Assembly: GCA_036250195.1 (NCBI GenBank)
Contig: JAVHZZ010000009.1
Location: 42,003,824 to 42,067,823, forward strand
Length of the DNA stretch: 64,000 nt
Source of the DNA: Mixophyes australis
Taxonomy: Eukaryota; Chordata; Amphibia; Anura; Limnodynastidae
Direction of reading: 5' to 3'
The notes beneath the pieces were generated by a model. It worked only from the letters and a program-made list of their open reading frames with translations, was not told the origin of the DNA and ran no database searches. A program made the translations under genes and the position numbers. Of the stretch, positions 46,690 to 57,710 are shown piece by piece; the first letter of the stretch is position 1; every line of letters starts with the position of its first letter.

Positions 46690-47449
46690 ATGATATGAGT
46701 CCCCGCAATAAATGCAAAGACGATTCTTGATGTGTCTGTCACGCTCCTCCTGGGAAAGGCGAGAGCAGGCAATTTGCATGGGTTCCTCCAGAGGAATTGC
46801 TGGAGCTTAGAACTGAGGCACCAGGTAAGTGAAGGGTTGCCGGGTCCGTTCTTGTTCTTGAGTATGTTCCCTGTGGCGGATTTCCACCTTAACACACAGA
46901 GAGACAAGTCATCAAGATTAGACAGGTGCTCACGGGAGGTCAAATCGTCCTTTGTTTAACCCCTGCCAAAAGGTGGCTACCAGGGCCTCATTGTTCCAGC
47001 GGAGTTCTGAAGCCAAGGTACGATACTGCATGGCAAACTGCCCAGCAGTGAGTGAACCTTGACGGAGAGCTAATAGGCCAGAGGCCACGGAGGAAACACG
47101 GCCGGGCTCATCAAAGACTTTCTGAAAATTCTTAATGAAGGTAGAAGAATCTCGGAGCGTAGGATCATCCCGTTCCCAGAGGGGAGAAGCCCAGGCCAAT
47201 GCTTGACCAGAGAGGAGGGAAATTATATAAGCCACTTTGGTCCTCTCAGAGGCGAAATTTTCCGGCTGCGGAAGAAATCGTTACTGCTAAGGCTGCTTGA
47301 CTTGCTGTAAGAAACACTTGGAGGGTATCTAAACGAGAAACAACTTGTAGACATTGCAAGAAATGTCCCTGATTGGAGTCTTGCTGATCCAACCTCTAGG
47401 CTAAGTGGAGCAGAAGGTTTCGAGCTGAGGGTTTGTCCTGTCCACTCAT
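46690..47449 (-). pseudogene. Gypsy gag with CCHC zinc knuckle
   Basis: The start ATG is at 47447-47449, just inside the 5' LTR, and the protein begins MSGQDKPSARNLLLHL. The capsid-like core is readable at 46930-47235 (LSGQALAWASPLWERDDPTL; FAMQYRTLASELRWN). A CCHC knuckle of the form C-x2-C-x4-H-x4-C (CIYCGDSYHLLCSC) lies at about 46680-46725. Frame breaks separate these parts. Confidence 0.85.
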
Positions 47450-47464
47450 GTGGCCAGAGTATAC

Positions 47465-47828
47465 TGTCATGGAATTTCAGAGATGAACGCTAACCGGTAT
47501 TAGCTCAACTAAACAGGGAGGCGCAGAGTCTAACGTACCCCCGGTATTCACCAGGGACCCCTGCAAGGGAGTTTGGGCTTAGCTGCAGAGGCTACGCAGG
47601 TTGCGGTTCTCCAAAACAGTCACCGGTGTAGCGACAGTAGTAGACAGTCGTAGTCAGGCAGTCCAGGTCAAAGCCAAATGGACGGTGCGGTACACAGGGA
47701 GGTTCCAGAGAGAAGTCAGATAAAGCCAAATAGTCATACCAGCCGGGCAGCAAGGTACCAAGATGAAACACAGAAGAATAGTAACAGGATGCCGAGTCAG
47801 AACCGAAGAACACTGGATCAGAAGCTCC
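47465..47828 (-). repeat. 5' LTR of the Gypsy element (truncated, ~364 of 650 bp)
   Basis: It aligns to 42727-43085 from TGTCATGG onward and loses similarity after 'ggatcagaag' at about 47826. The U3/outer part is missing, so no target duplication survives on this side. Confidence 0.9.
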
Positions 47829-48623
47829 CTGAGCTGCGAGCAGAATTACCGTAATAACGGTAATATTTTTTGAGCGCGGGATTTTTCGGCGATCCTGCCG
47901 TCAATTGAATGTGCCCCATAGTGTATTTGAAATGTTGGAAGTGAAACATTGCTGACTTTAAACAAAGTGAAAATGGGAGCCAGAGCCAATGCAGAGATAG
48001 GTCAAAGGGTTCATTATTGCCGGCATTAACCCCTTTCAGGCAATAAATTTCACCAGGAAACCATTGTAATACCTAATCTGTTGACATCATATCAGAATGA
48101 CATTAACAGAACAAAGCATTAAAAAATATTTATTGATAGAATTAAACATTTTAAATGCACTTGCATTTAGAAAATATTTAATTATTAAAATAAATAAAAT
48201 TGCATTTAGTAATATTATGTTGTTTATGTGTGTTTTTTTTAATAGTTTATATTTTAGGTTTTTTTTGAAAAACCAAATATGCACATGCCGGCTCACTCAT
48301 GTGTACAACGACAGAGAAGCAGTAAGCCAAGCAATATATTAACGTTTGCTGCGCGGGCCAGTACTGCCAGACAGCTGAGTAACTCTTTTCTGCCTTGGAT
48401 ATATTTTTAAATGCAAGCAATAAATAAATACTTTTTTTCACAGATTTAATAAGGAAATCATTAATAAATAGGACCTTTCACATATACAAAATAAAATTTA
48501 AATACCAATATAAAGTTCCTTACTTTATTTACCTACATCTGGTATTGCACAGGAAGGCTGTAGCCCCGTTCTTCCACAAAAAATGCCACACAACTGACGC
48601 CTGGTTGATGGTTGTGGATAACT
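47829..48623. other. Non-coding sequence after the Gypsy element
   Basis: A short fold-back 'taccgtaataacggta' at about 47846-47861, and the nearby 'gagcgcgggatttttcggc', resemble a MITE edge. The rest is AT-rich and unassigned. Confidence 0.45.
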
Positions 48624-48976
48624 GGGCAGCAGGGTGGCTTAGTGGTTAGCACTACTGCCTCACAGCACTGAGTCCATGAGTTCTATTCCTGACCATGGCC
48701 TTATCTATGTGAAGTTTGTAAGTTCTACTCATGTTTGAGTGGGTTTCCTCCAGGTGCTCGAGTTTCCTCCCACACTCCAAAAACATACTAGTAGGTTAAT
48801 TGTCTGCTATTAAATTGACCTTAGTCTATCTCAGTCTGTCTGTGTGTGCATATATGTTATGGAATTTAGACTGTAAGCGCCAATGGAGCAGGGACTGATG
48901 TGAGTGAGTGCTCTGTACAGTGCTATGGAATCAGTGGCACTATATAACTAGCTGATGATGATGATGATGATGATGA
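48624..48976 (+). repeat. tRNA-related SINE-like repeat, best copy
   Basis: The head GGGCAGCAGGGTGGCTTAGT continues with GGTTAGCAC and resembles a tRNA-type A box. 'gagttctattcct' follows at a B-box-like distance. The body carries 'tagactgtaagcgccaatgg', 'gagcagggactgatgtgag', 'gtgctatggaatcagtggc', then a (GAT)n tail at about 48952-48976. It has no coding capacity. Reverse copies lie at 39-243 and 3284-3688, and a truncated forward copy at 49139-49262. Confidence 0.8.
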
Positions 48977-49138
48977 ATTTTGTCTCAAGTGTTGTTCCAG
49001 AATATCTCATAAATGATCCATTGAGTTTTGTTCTGTTGACTGACAAAACAATGACATATGGATAACAACAGTGCCATGCTTAGCAAATCATAGATGAATT
49101 GGATGCTGCCAAACTTAACCCTAGTCTGTGCCTGTATT

Positions 49139-49262
49139 TGTTTTAGGGAATTTAGACTGTAAGCTACAATGGGGCAGGAACTAATGTGAACGACAAATAT
49201 TCTCTGGACATTGCTGTGGAATTGATTGCGCTATGAAATTAAAGGGTGATGACGATGATACC
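49139..49262 (+). repeat. 5'-truncated SINE-like repeat
   Basis: Only the tail part remains: 'ggaatttagactgtaagct', 'ggggcaggaactaatgtga', 'gctgtggaattgattgcgc', and a GATGACGATGAT end. Confidence 0.75.
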
Positions 49263-49540
49263 GATTGAAATTTGCAATCGATGCCGTTGCTGATATTTGT
49301 CTTGTTCTTCAAATTAATGCGTGGATATTACATTCCTGGAGTATATGCTCTATATCATACTCCCTCTGTTGCTTTTTGATGATGATGTTCTTATCTTGGA
49401 GTTCCATGTTTGCATTACCTTACATACAGTTGCTCATGAAACATAAGCAAGTTCAGCTGTCTTGGTCACTGAAGATCCTGCCAAATTTTCCTACTCGGTC
49501 TAACTAAGTCTTGGTTAATTTGTTTTCTTTACTCAGAATC

Positions 49541-50290
49541 TCCATCTGTCATACTAAGTGACTTTAATTGTCATGCGGATGATCCCTCAATATCTTGGGG
49601 TACTCCCCAACATAATCTCACTTCCTCCTTTGGTCTCCAATAGTAGAATAACTCCTGTACACACAAGTATGGTGACTTTCTTGAACTACTACATACTAAA
49701 AATTGCAGCCTGAATTTACAATTTCTCCTTTCACACATTATGACCACATATTTGTCCCTTTTTGTTGTCAGGATACACTCTCTGTTAACCAGTGCCCTTT
49801 TCCTGTTATACTTACAACTTAGGCTCTATTAATACACTGTCTCTTGCCTCTGATACTAAATCTGCACTCAGTTTTGCCTAATCATTCTAATGGAGACATT
49901 TTGGTTGAAAACTATAAGTTTGTTTTAACCACTTGTCTTGTCAAAGTAGCTCCATTAAAACTCTCAATGCTCAAACGTCCAGTCGTGGCTTAATGAATGT
50001 TTGTTCTCACTCTCCAGAATGGTTCTGGCAGAAATCCAAATCTCTTCCGGGTTTTATCCATTACAAATGTTATGCTGTTATGCTTTAATTCCGTTCTCTC
50101 TTAATCCAAAACAAGATTACACTTCAACAAACACAAATAAAATATACATCAGTTCTTCCCCTTTTTGATTCTCTACTTTGTCCCTCTCCTACCCAGCAGC
50201 TCCCATTATCACATGGCAAGACTGCAAATTCTTTTCAAATATTATTTTTAAACAAACTAAAAATGCATTTCTAGAAAAATTTAATTTGTC
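49541..50290 (+). pseudogene. L2-like LINE remnant, endonuclease end and linker
   Basis: The frame near 49541 reads PSVILSDFNCHADDPS, matching the GDFN region of L2/CR1-type endonucleases. Further fragments in changing frames suggest the poorly conserved linker before RT. It is heavily mutated. The continuation at 51510-51845 is in the same orientation and may be part of the same insertion. Confidence 0.6.
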
Positions 50291-50671
50291 ACTTGCCAGG
50301 GATGAAGGCAGAATTTCTAGAGTGGGATTCGACATCAGACAACTAGTGTGGCATGATCAGCATGCATGGAGTGTGATTATCATTTTAGGCAGTGCTAGGA
50401 AACTCTCCAACCCTTTTCCATCCCCTTTAAATACATGGGCAATACTACACGCAGTACCCGTTCACATGCATAGCAGTGTGCAGCAGGATATAACTCCCAA
50501 CAGTTCTGACAGTCTGAGAAAAGTCCTATCATCCAGCTTCCGGACACTCCCACCAGAATTAGGACAGTGGATAGATTGTCCTGCTCTTTTCTTCATGTTC
50601 TTGCAGCTTTTTATACCTGATGCTAGATTAAGCTCAGTTGTTGTTTGTCTGGATCCTGGAATGTTTGTGCC

Positions 50672-51110
50672 CTGTTTGGAAAAGAGATAGGTATATGAAA
50701 TAAGGAAATCTAGTAATGAGTAGTCCTCCCTTTCTCCCAATCAGCCTTGACATTAAAATCAAATGCACCCATGTTTAATAATTAACCTGCAACCAGTCCT
50801 GACTGACGTTAAATAATAGCAACAACACTTAATAAATAAATCTATTCCCCCCCCCATAGTCCCAAGTATTTACATTTAATAAAACGACCTATTGCTCCCC
50901 AACATTAAATTTATAGTTTTCACATTTAATTCATATCTTCACCCCCACAAAAACAGCCCTGACATTAAATAGAGTGCACATTTCATAAATAGCCCTCCTT
51001 CTCCCAAAACTTGGCCTCACCATCAAATAAACAGCCTCACCTCACCTTTAAATTAATAGACCATGCCCCCACCCACAAGGACACTGTAAATGTCATCAAC
51101 CAAGTAGAAA
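50672..51110. repeat. Minisatellite-bearing repeat, copy 3
   Basis: It shares the leader 'ctgtttggaaaagagatag' with 40825-41407. Units with 'gacattaaa', 'catttaataaa' and C-rich spacers ('ctattccccccccc') follow for about 400 bp. It lies between the two L2-like pieces, so it probably inserted into that LINE. Confidence 0.7.
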
Positions 51111-51509
51111 ACCTAAAATAACCTTATTATAGAAGTTTCTTATAAACACAGATGTATTTATTTTTCTGTCAGGTTAAAAAAATGATGTTTCTACAGACAA
51201 CTGGTGGAAAACTCCCATTTCCCTAGTTTCTATTTTTTATTTTTCATCCTCTATAATTCAGAAAAAGATAGCCCTCTTAGGCTGAGAAGCATGCTTAAAT
51301 GAGCTATCTTCCACCATACAAAAGGGACCTTTCTATTTTAGAAACATACTATAATTTTAAATCATTATGAATAATATTTTAAAATTCAACTACACATAAT
51401 GTAATGTGATTTAACTGTATGACCTATATACCAGTTCTATACCACATAATAACTTTTATATACATTATTTAAAATTAGTGTCTATGTGATATCACACACT
51501 TCTGCAGGT

Positions 51510-51845
51510 GTACTAATGCTGACAGTGCCTGGCCTTCTTCTCAAAAATCTATGTTGGCTCCTTGTAAACCTGAAGGTCTTATGCTTGCTTACAAATTCAT
51601 ATTTTTTTCTGCTCCACCGTCACTTCTTCACTAATTTCTGCTTGTAAAACTGAGAGCCTTCTCCAGTCATCTCAGCATCGTCTTCTCTTTGCACCCTTCA
51701 AAACCACTGCTCTATTCTCTCTGAAGTAATTTGCACTCACTACTCACTTTCTGGAATACTTTCTCATTGAAGTTTTGCCAGCCAAGTTCCATTTTGAAGT
51801 CCCAACTGAACGCTCACCTCCTTCACGATGTTCCAAGCTAGACCT
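51510..51845 (+). pseudogene. L2-like LINE remnant, ORF2 C-terminal part
   Basis: The order and spacing of words resemble the C-terminal region of L2-type ORF2 (a Cys/Leu-rich 'WL' patch, a 'Ser-rich' stretch and a final 'FWN'-like segment). Stops are frequent. The assignment rests on pattern similarity and position after the endonuclease remnant. Confidence 0.5.
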
Positions 51846-51898
51846 GCTGCACTGAGTGAACCCAAGTGTGTGCTAGTTTTTAAAACTACTCTTATAGT

Positions 51899-52445
51899 CA
51901 GGGCCACCTTAACAACAGTATGGGCCCCCGGGCACAGCAGTGCTCCGGGGCCCCTATATATAAATATATAAGTAAAAAAAAAAAAAAGGATTATATATAT
52001 ATATATATATATATATATGGAATTTATCTTTATATAACCTTATAAATGATTTTCTATACCATTAGTGTATGTGTGTGTGTGTGAAAAAAAAAGTGAATAT
52101 ATATATTTATATATAAAATTAGTCACTTTTTTTCCCCAAATCCCCCTCATAACTTACCTTTCAATCGCGCTGCGTCGAATCCTCTTCTGTACTTCGTTGC
52201 TATGCTCCTCCATGCTGTGCTCGCAGTGAATGTCGGGCGTGATGCCGTCATCATGCCCGACATTCACTGCGAGCGCATCACGGAAGAGAGGACCAAGATG
52301 TGAGCCGGATCGCAAAACATAAGTTCCTTTTTAATTTTTTTCTATTTTTCTTTACAGGATTTTTTACAGCAGACCTGCCAGGGCCCCCTTTCCCCCTGGG
52401 TCCCTGGGCACCTGCCCATCGTGCCCAATGGGAAAGACGGCCCTG
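51899..52445. mobile_element. hAT-type MITE with 8-bp TSD (family A, copy 2)
   Basis: The left end CAGGGCCACCTTAACAACAG and the inverted right end CAGGGCCGTCTTTCCCATTG share CAGGGCC(A/G)(C/T)CTT. The exact duplication CTTATAGT flanks the element at 51891-51898 and 52446-52453. G/C-rich subterminal blocks ('gggcccccgggcac', 'ccccctgggtccctgggca') match copy 1 at 817-1104 in opposite orientation. The interior has an (AT)n run at about 51992-52018 and a 'gcgagcgcatcacgg' patch, and no ORF. It inserted next to the L2-like piece. Confidence 0.92.
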
Positions 52446-52453
52446 CTTATAGT

Positions 52454-53379
52454 CAATCCTAGTGTACCTATATATTTTCCTATATGCAATTTAGATTGTA
52501 AGCTGTTTCCAATAAGAAACTCCCATTCCCTTCTGTTATTGTGAAACAGATTCCCTTACATTATACATTTTGTTTCTTGTTTGTAACTTGGAATAAAACA
52601 CAGCATTCACTTCAATTGTCAATAAAAAAGAAAAAAAATATATACATACATACCTTTGGAAGAAAAGTTCAGTAACTGATCATTTGTTTTGCTTATATGC
52701 ACCATGACTGTGAAATATCATATAATGATATTAGTCAATGAGGAATTCTGTGACTATATAAAAGCAGATATGAGGGGTTAATTGGACCCCATTTAAAGGG
52801 CATAGTTTCAAACAGAATATGGACTCTAAGCAGGATTTTTAGTCCTTTTGTCCCCATATAGCCAATTATGTGCTAAACCCATACTTTTATTATGTATATG
52901 TTTTAATCAGGGTGTATATTATTGTAAAATGTAAAAATGGTAAGACAATATACAAACAACAGGACTGTGCAGAACTGAAATAGGGAAACAAATGTTAATT
53001 ATTATCTAGTCTTTGAACAAGGATGAGGAGGAAGGTATCTTATGGCAACTGCATTCCTTCTCACCAGGTGAGGGTGCTCCTAGCTGCCTGTTTTGTGTGT
53101 GCTCATAATCTCCTGCAGAAATATCCCAATATTAAGCTATTGGGAGGAAGCAGTTATTTTGGGAATCATAGAATACTAGATTACTGTTTACTGTGTTTGA
53201 AACCTTATCTTAGATAAAGCATTGCTCCATGTGGCTAAAACAAACCCCTGGTTCTAAACATTAATATGTAATATCACTGTCCTCTTTAAAAGCCAGGGAA
53301 GAAATGAGTCGCATAGGCTCATAAAGTCTTTGCTCATTGACTGATTGGTAGGCTCAATGTAGTTTTCCTCCTCTACCAA
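52454..53379. other. Non-coding sequence, nothing recognised
   Basis: AT-rich, with a long A-run at 52625-52640. No gene-like signal was found. Confidence 0.45.
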
Positions 53380-53635
53380 ATTAGCCACCCTGACTAAACA
53401 TCCACGTCCAACTCTCCATGAGCCACTATATATCCCAGTCCAAGTCCAGTGTTCTGTAAATAGACATTTTCTGTAAATAGACAATTGCTTAGCAACCAGA
53501 TGCATCAGACCCGGCCACTTCTGCGCATGCGCATCCCGTTGCCTAGCAACAGGATACTAGATCAACAGCTGGCGGCGGCAGCTGACGTCACCTCCACCAG
53601 TGCTTCCAATTTCATTAGGTCTATATAAGGCATCA
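53380..53635 (+). promoter_or_regulatory. LTR-like promoter segment with NRF1, RFX, CRE and TATA-type motifs
   Basis: Within 110 bp lie TGCGCATGCGCA (53522-53533, NRF1-type), GTTGCCTAGCAAC (53538-53550, a perfect RFX X-box-type palindrome), TGACGTCA (53583-53590, full CRE palindrome) and CTATATAAGG (53621-53630, TATA box), all appropriately ordered for + transcription. Gypsy RT sequence starts almost immediately downstream. I infer the promoter of a degraded LTR joined to internal sequence by deletion. No second LTR was found. Confidence 0.5.
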
Positions 53636-54780
53636 ACTATCAGCGGCTCAATGAAATAACAATCAAGAATAAGTACCCTCTCACATTGATTTCAGACCAT
53701 TTTGAGAGGTTCTGTCAGACCCCAGTCTTCACCAAATTGGATCTGCGAGGAGCCTACAACCTATTTCATATCTGAGAGGTAGATGAATGGAAGACAGAAT
53801 TCATCACTAAGGAGAAGCACTTAGAATACCGTTCATTCCTTACTTTCTGTATTATGCCCCTGTTGTCCTTTAAGCCTATGTGAATTACCTCATTAGGGAC
53901 CTACTGGAGACATCGGTCCTCATCTACCTGAATGATATACCTAACTTCTCTAGCATGCTCATGGAACATCACACACATTTGAGAGAGGTACTGCAAAGAC
54001 TACTGGACAATCAATCATTTGTTTAAATGGAGAAGTGTCCCTTCGACTGGTTCATTGTGAGCTTCCTAGGACACATCATCTCAGCAAATAGCATAAGAAT
54101 GGAAATGGTGAAGCTCTTAGCAGTGCTCAATTGACAGTCATGTTGTGAGGGATCAAGGCCATCCAGAGGTTCCTGGGGTTTAGCAACTACTACTGATATT
54201 TTAGCTAAACTAGTTAGCCCTACCATGGCACTGAGCAAACATGGGACTTCCAATGACACGTAGCACAACAGACTTTTCACAACTTTAAAAAATCTCTTCA
54301 TTGTTGGGCCTAAACTCTTGAAGTGGATGAATCAGAGAGTGGAGTGGGAACCATGCCATACAAGGACGTCCTTCACCCTAGCTCTTTCTTTTCTTAAAGG
54401 TACACCTCTGACAAGGTCAACTATGATGTGGGAAACTGAGCTGCTGGAATTCATCCTGGCCCTAATCAAGTGGAGGCTCTCTCTTGAGGGGGCCAGATTA
54501 CCCTTCTGTATCCTCACTGACCACAAGAAACTGTAGTATATTCAGAGGACCAAGAGGTTGAACTCTCGATAGGCATGGTGGATACTATTCCTAACTTGAT
54601 TCAAATTCATTATAACAAACTGGTCTGGGTCCAGCAATGTCAAGGCCGACTCACTCTCCCACAGTTCTCTACCGAACAATCTATCATTGAGGGTAAAACC
54701 ACTATCCCTCTAGGCTTGAATCTTTAAGTTCCTGGATAGGATCCAAGCAGCAATGGCAGTGCTCGCCAAGGTCCCCAATG
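53636..54780 (+). pseudogene. Ty3/Gypsy pol remnant (RT to RNase H)
   Basis: RT is readable from INYQRLNEITIKNKYPLTLI (about 53640) through FTKLDLRGAYNL (about 53730) and WKTEFITKEKHLEYRS. A YLNDI box at about 53926-53940 stands in place of the usual YxDD, so the catalytic Asp pair is altered. FLGHIISANSIRMEM follows near 54065. Weaker RNase H-like wording ('ctgaccacaagaaactg') is at about 54517. Stops and frameshifts are numerous. It is a different lineage from the 42.7-47.8 kb element. Confidence 0.82.
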
Positions 54781-56427
54781 CAGCGGTAGGAAAGATATTT
54801 GTTACACCCAGCTGAACACTCTTCAATAGTGACATTACTCATGTTTGACAGATTGGTATCAAGCAGACTATTAATTTTGTCCTCCGAGAATTCTGGTGAG
54901 CAACTGTCAGGAAGGATCATGTGGGTTAACCAGACAATAACACCCTACACTATAGAAAGTGTTAAACTTTCCAGGCCAATCTCCCCTATCCTGGCTCAAG
55001 TAAAATCAGAGGTACACTCATTTGATACAGTAAGTTTTCAAGATTTCAAAATGATATGCCTTGTCAGGCTTCACTAATAATTTCTATGCATTAAATTCAA
55101 GTCAGTGCATAATAGCAAAAAAAGGCATTATCATTTTCAAGTTGAAAATTATTATGGAAGCCAATGTGTAGAAATATGCTTTTTTTTCTGGTTTAGAAAG
55201 GTGGATGTATGGCAAATCAAAAACCACAAAATATGTTTTGGTGGTTTTTAGAATATAAGTACACATATTTGTTTTTAGTTCAATTTCTTTTTATTTTTGC
55301 CCATTTATTTATATATTTCTGAATAGGTAGAAATTTCTATGTGGATTAGCATTTGTTCAACATCTGTCTTCTTAGGTGTTTTTATTTATCTGTAAAATAT
55401 TTGTTTACAAGAATTGAGACCTAAGTCAGTTATGACCTATATCTGACCCACAGGTGCTGGGAGTTGCTTTCAATTGCTTTGCCTATATATGTTTGGATTT
55501 GTGTACACATGACACATTATGGTTTTTTGCCCTCTGATGAAGTTGTAAGAAATGCATAATGGAGCCACACGCTGCAGTGATCTACTTTGGACGCCTCTTA
55601 TGTTTGTGCATTAAGCCACAAAGAACCACACACTTACATGGAATACAAACTCCACTGAGATATCACTGATTTAGGAAAACTATACATCTAAAAATACTGG
55701 GTGGCAGTCATCAACACAATCTGCAAGGATACTCTTTGCTAAGCCTATTTTGTCTGGAGTGCTTTATTGTGACTATTCCTGAGTGCGAGCTGGGATTAAT
55801 AGTTCCACAAAAATCTGGATATATTCAGTTAATTACCAAAATTATTTTTTTTGTTGTAAACCTCTGGAAACATGAGAATTCTTTATTAGTTATCTGAGGG
55901 ACTTTAGGTTCCATTATTTCCTGAAATAATCTTGTGCGTGGTGTCTTGCCAGTCATTGTGGTAAGGAATATACGCTCATATTTCCTTACACCTTTATTGG
56001 GTGCGAGGAAAAATGAGCGGAGATTTCAGCCCAAATATCAGCGCCATGTGGCTCTGTGGACTGTTTGGAAATGCATCGCACTGAATTGAATTTTCTCCTT
56101 TATTAGAGCATTGGTACATACTCATCACTATGAGAGGTGTAGTAGAGCTGTTCTGTGTCTTATAATACCCACAGTCACTTATTCTATCATGAGGGATACA
56201 TTAGTATCAGCTGTGTTTGCAATTCTTTTACATTTTTGCATCAGTTTTTAAACATTTAAACACATCTGGGCTTTAAGTTCCATTGTGCATCCGCGTACCG
56301 ACTAGCCGAGTCACGCATGCACACATCCCCCGAGTAAGTTAAGCCTTACTGCTCCTGTGATAAGTGACAGTAGAAAATCACCATTATCATTCCATATTGA
56401 CAAATAGGCCCAAAAATGAGGATAAAC
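54781..56427. other. Non-coding sequence, possible old repeat with TGATGAAG motif
   Basis: 'ctctgatgaagttgtaaga' followed by 'aatgcataatgg' at 55534 recalls a motif common in amphibian and fish repeats. A similar complement is at 36027-36062. No coding signal was recognised. Confidence 0.4.
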
Positions 56428-56661
56428 CATACTTGCCAACTCTCCTGGAATGTCCAGGAGACTCCCGAAATTCTGGTCGGTCTCACGAACTCCCGCATCC
56501 CACCATTCGCGGGGAATCGTGTCATTTTGGCCCTGACCCGCGACAAAATGGATTATTTGTCGCGGGTGCTGGGGCCAAAATGCTGCAATTGGCCCCGCCC
56601 CCTCCCAGCCTCTAGGCACGCCCTTCTCCCGGTTACAACTTGCCAAAAGTAGGCAAGTATG
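56428..56661. mobile_element. hAT-type MITE, CATACTTGCC family, with TSD
   Basis: The ends are CATACTTGCCAACTCTCC and the inverse ending GGCAAGTATG. The flanks GGATAAAC (56420-56427) and GGCTAAAC (56662-56669) agree at 7 of 8 bases. The subterminal part folds into a hairpin (CCTGGAATGTCCAGGAG). Short open frames on both strands come from this repeat and are not genes. Confidence 0.85.
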
Positions 56662-57280
56662 GGCTAAACTGATCAGCATTAGAGGGGAAAATGGTAGTGA
56701 TAGTAGACAGAGGTGATGTTTTTATGATTTTCACCATGAACATTTCCAACCAGCCTTGCAATTCATCAAAAGTAAGCACAGATTGGTTTTCCCTGGGTAT
56801 GTGTGCTTGCACCTATCAATGTGGTAGGTAGCCAATTTGGTGGATTGACTCATATAGGAAATCTGTGCATTTTTACTAGAGATGGTCACTGACCCCCGTG
56901 TTTTGGTTTTGGATTCGGTTTTGGATCTGGATTACCGTTGTGTTTTGGTTTTGGTTTTGGTTTTGCAAAACCGCCATTGCGTGTTTTGGTTTTGGTTTTG
57001 GTTTTGTTTGGTTTTGTTTTGCTATTTTGTTGGAAAATACATGTTTTTGTGCCTAAAATAACCCAATTTAGTGCTCCAACTGTTTTAGAGATAAGTAATC
57101 TAATTGTTGAGGTAATAAATCATCCAAAAAAACTGTTTAATTCTTCGTTGGTAGGCCTTCATTTATTCTACACACAAAACAGATTGTCTTCCTCTCCATC
57201 TATGCATATTGGCAATGCAGCCATCGTCTTTGAATGTATATTACACCCTACACTTATAGTTAAATATGTAAAGAAATGGA

Positions 57281-57710
57281 AAAAGACAGTTTGCTTTCTG
57301 TCTCTATAGGCCCCCCTCCACTTTTTTAAAAAAACAAAAAATTCAGCCATTATAGACTGTACAATATTAATTGACATGGAGAAAGCCAGTTTGGTTTCTG
57401 TCTCTCTAGGCCCCCCTCCACTTGTATAAAATACCAAAAAATCCAGCCGTTATAGACTGTACAATATTAATTGACATGGAGAAAGCCAGTTTGGTTTTTG
57501 TCTCTCTAGGCCACCCTCCACTTGTATAAAATACTAATAAATTCAGCCGTTATATACTGTACAATATAAATTGAAATGGACAAAGGCAGTTTGGTATCTG
57601 TCTGCATCAGATCCTCTCTCCACTAGGAGTAAAATAGAAAACTATTCAGCCGTTATATAATCTAGAATATAAATAGAAATTGAGAAAGGCAATTTGGTAT
57701 CTGGCTGCAT
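57281..57710 (-). repeat. Tandem array, ~101-bp period, ~4.3 diverged units
   Basis: Units start at about 57281, 57380, 57481, 57581 and 57684. Each carries 'gaaagccagtttggtttct', 'aggcccccctccactt', 'cagccgttata' and 'tgtacaatattaattgaca'. Divergence increases toward the right. The array overlaps the 3' end of the 219-codon ORF, whose last ~20 residues are array-derived. Confidence 0.9.

Larger units (their letters stand above)
42727..47828 (-). mobile_element. Ty3/Gypsy chromovirus (LTR retrotransposon), defective
   Basis: The 5.1-kb element lies on the minus strand. Its order is truncated 5' LTR (47465-47828), gag with a CCHC knuckle, aspartic protease, RT, RNase H, integrase, chromodomain, polypurine tract and complete 3' LTR (42727-43376). 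Pol order with RT before integrase plus a C-terminal chromodomain identifies a Ty3/Gypsy chromovirus. There is no env-like frame. Stops and frameshifts occur in every domain, and LTR divergence (about 10 differences in the first 115 aligned bases by eye) suggests an old insertion. Confidence 0.95.

Noticed and set aside
48624..48700. Possible tRNA gene
   Set aside because: The A-box-like head and weak B box belong to a dispersed SINE-like repeat with a GAT tail. No cloverleaf could be drawn.
50178..50690. 170-codon open frame on the + strand
   Set aside because: It begins in the L2-like linker region and runs into the leader of a minisatellite repeat. No domain or coherent composition, so it is a chance frame over repeats.
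56938..57309. 123-codon frame starting with Phe-Gly repeats
   Set aside because: Its N-terminus is only the (GGTTTT)n tract of the hAT left end and its tail is array sequence.
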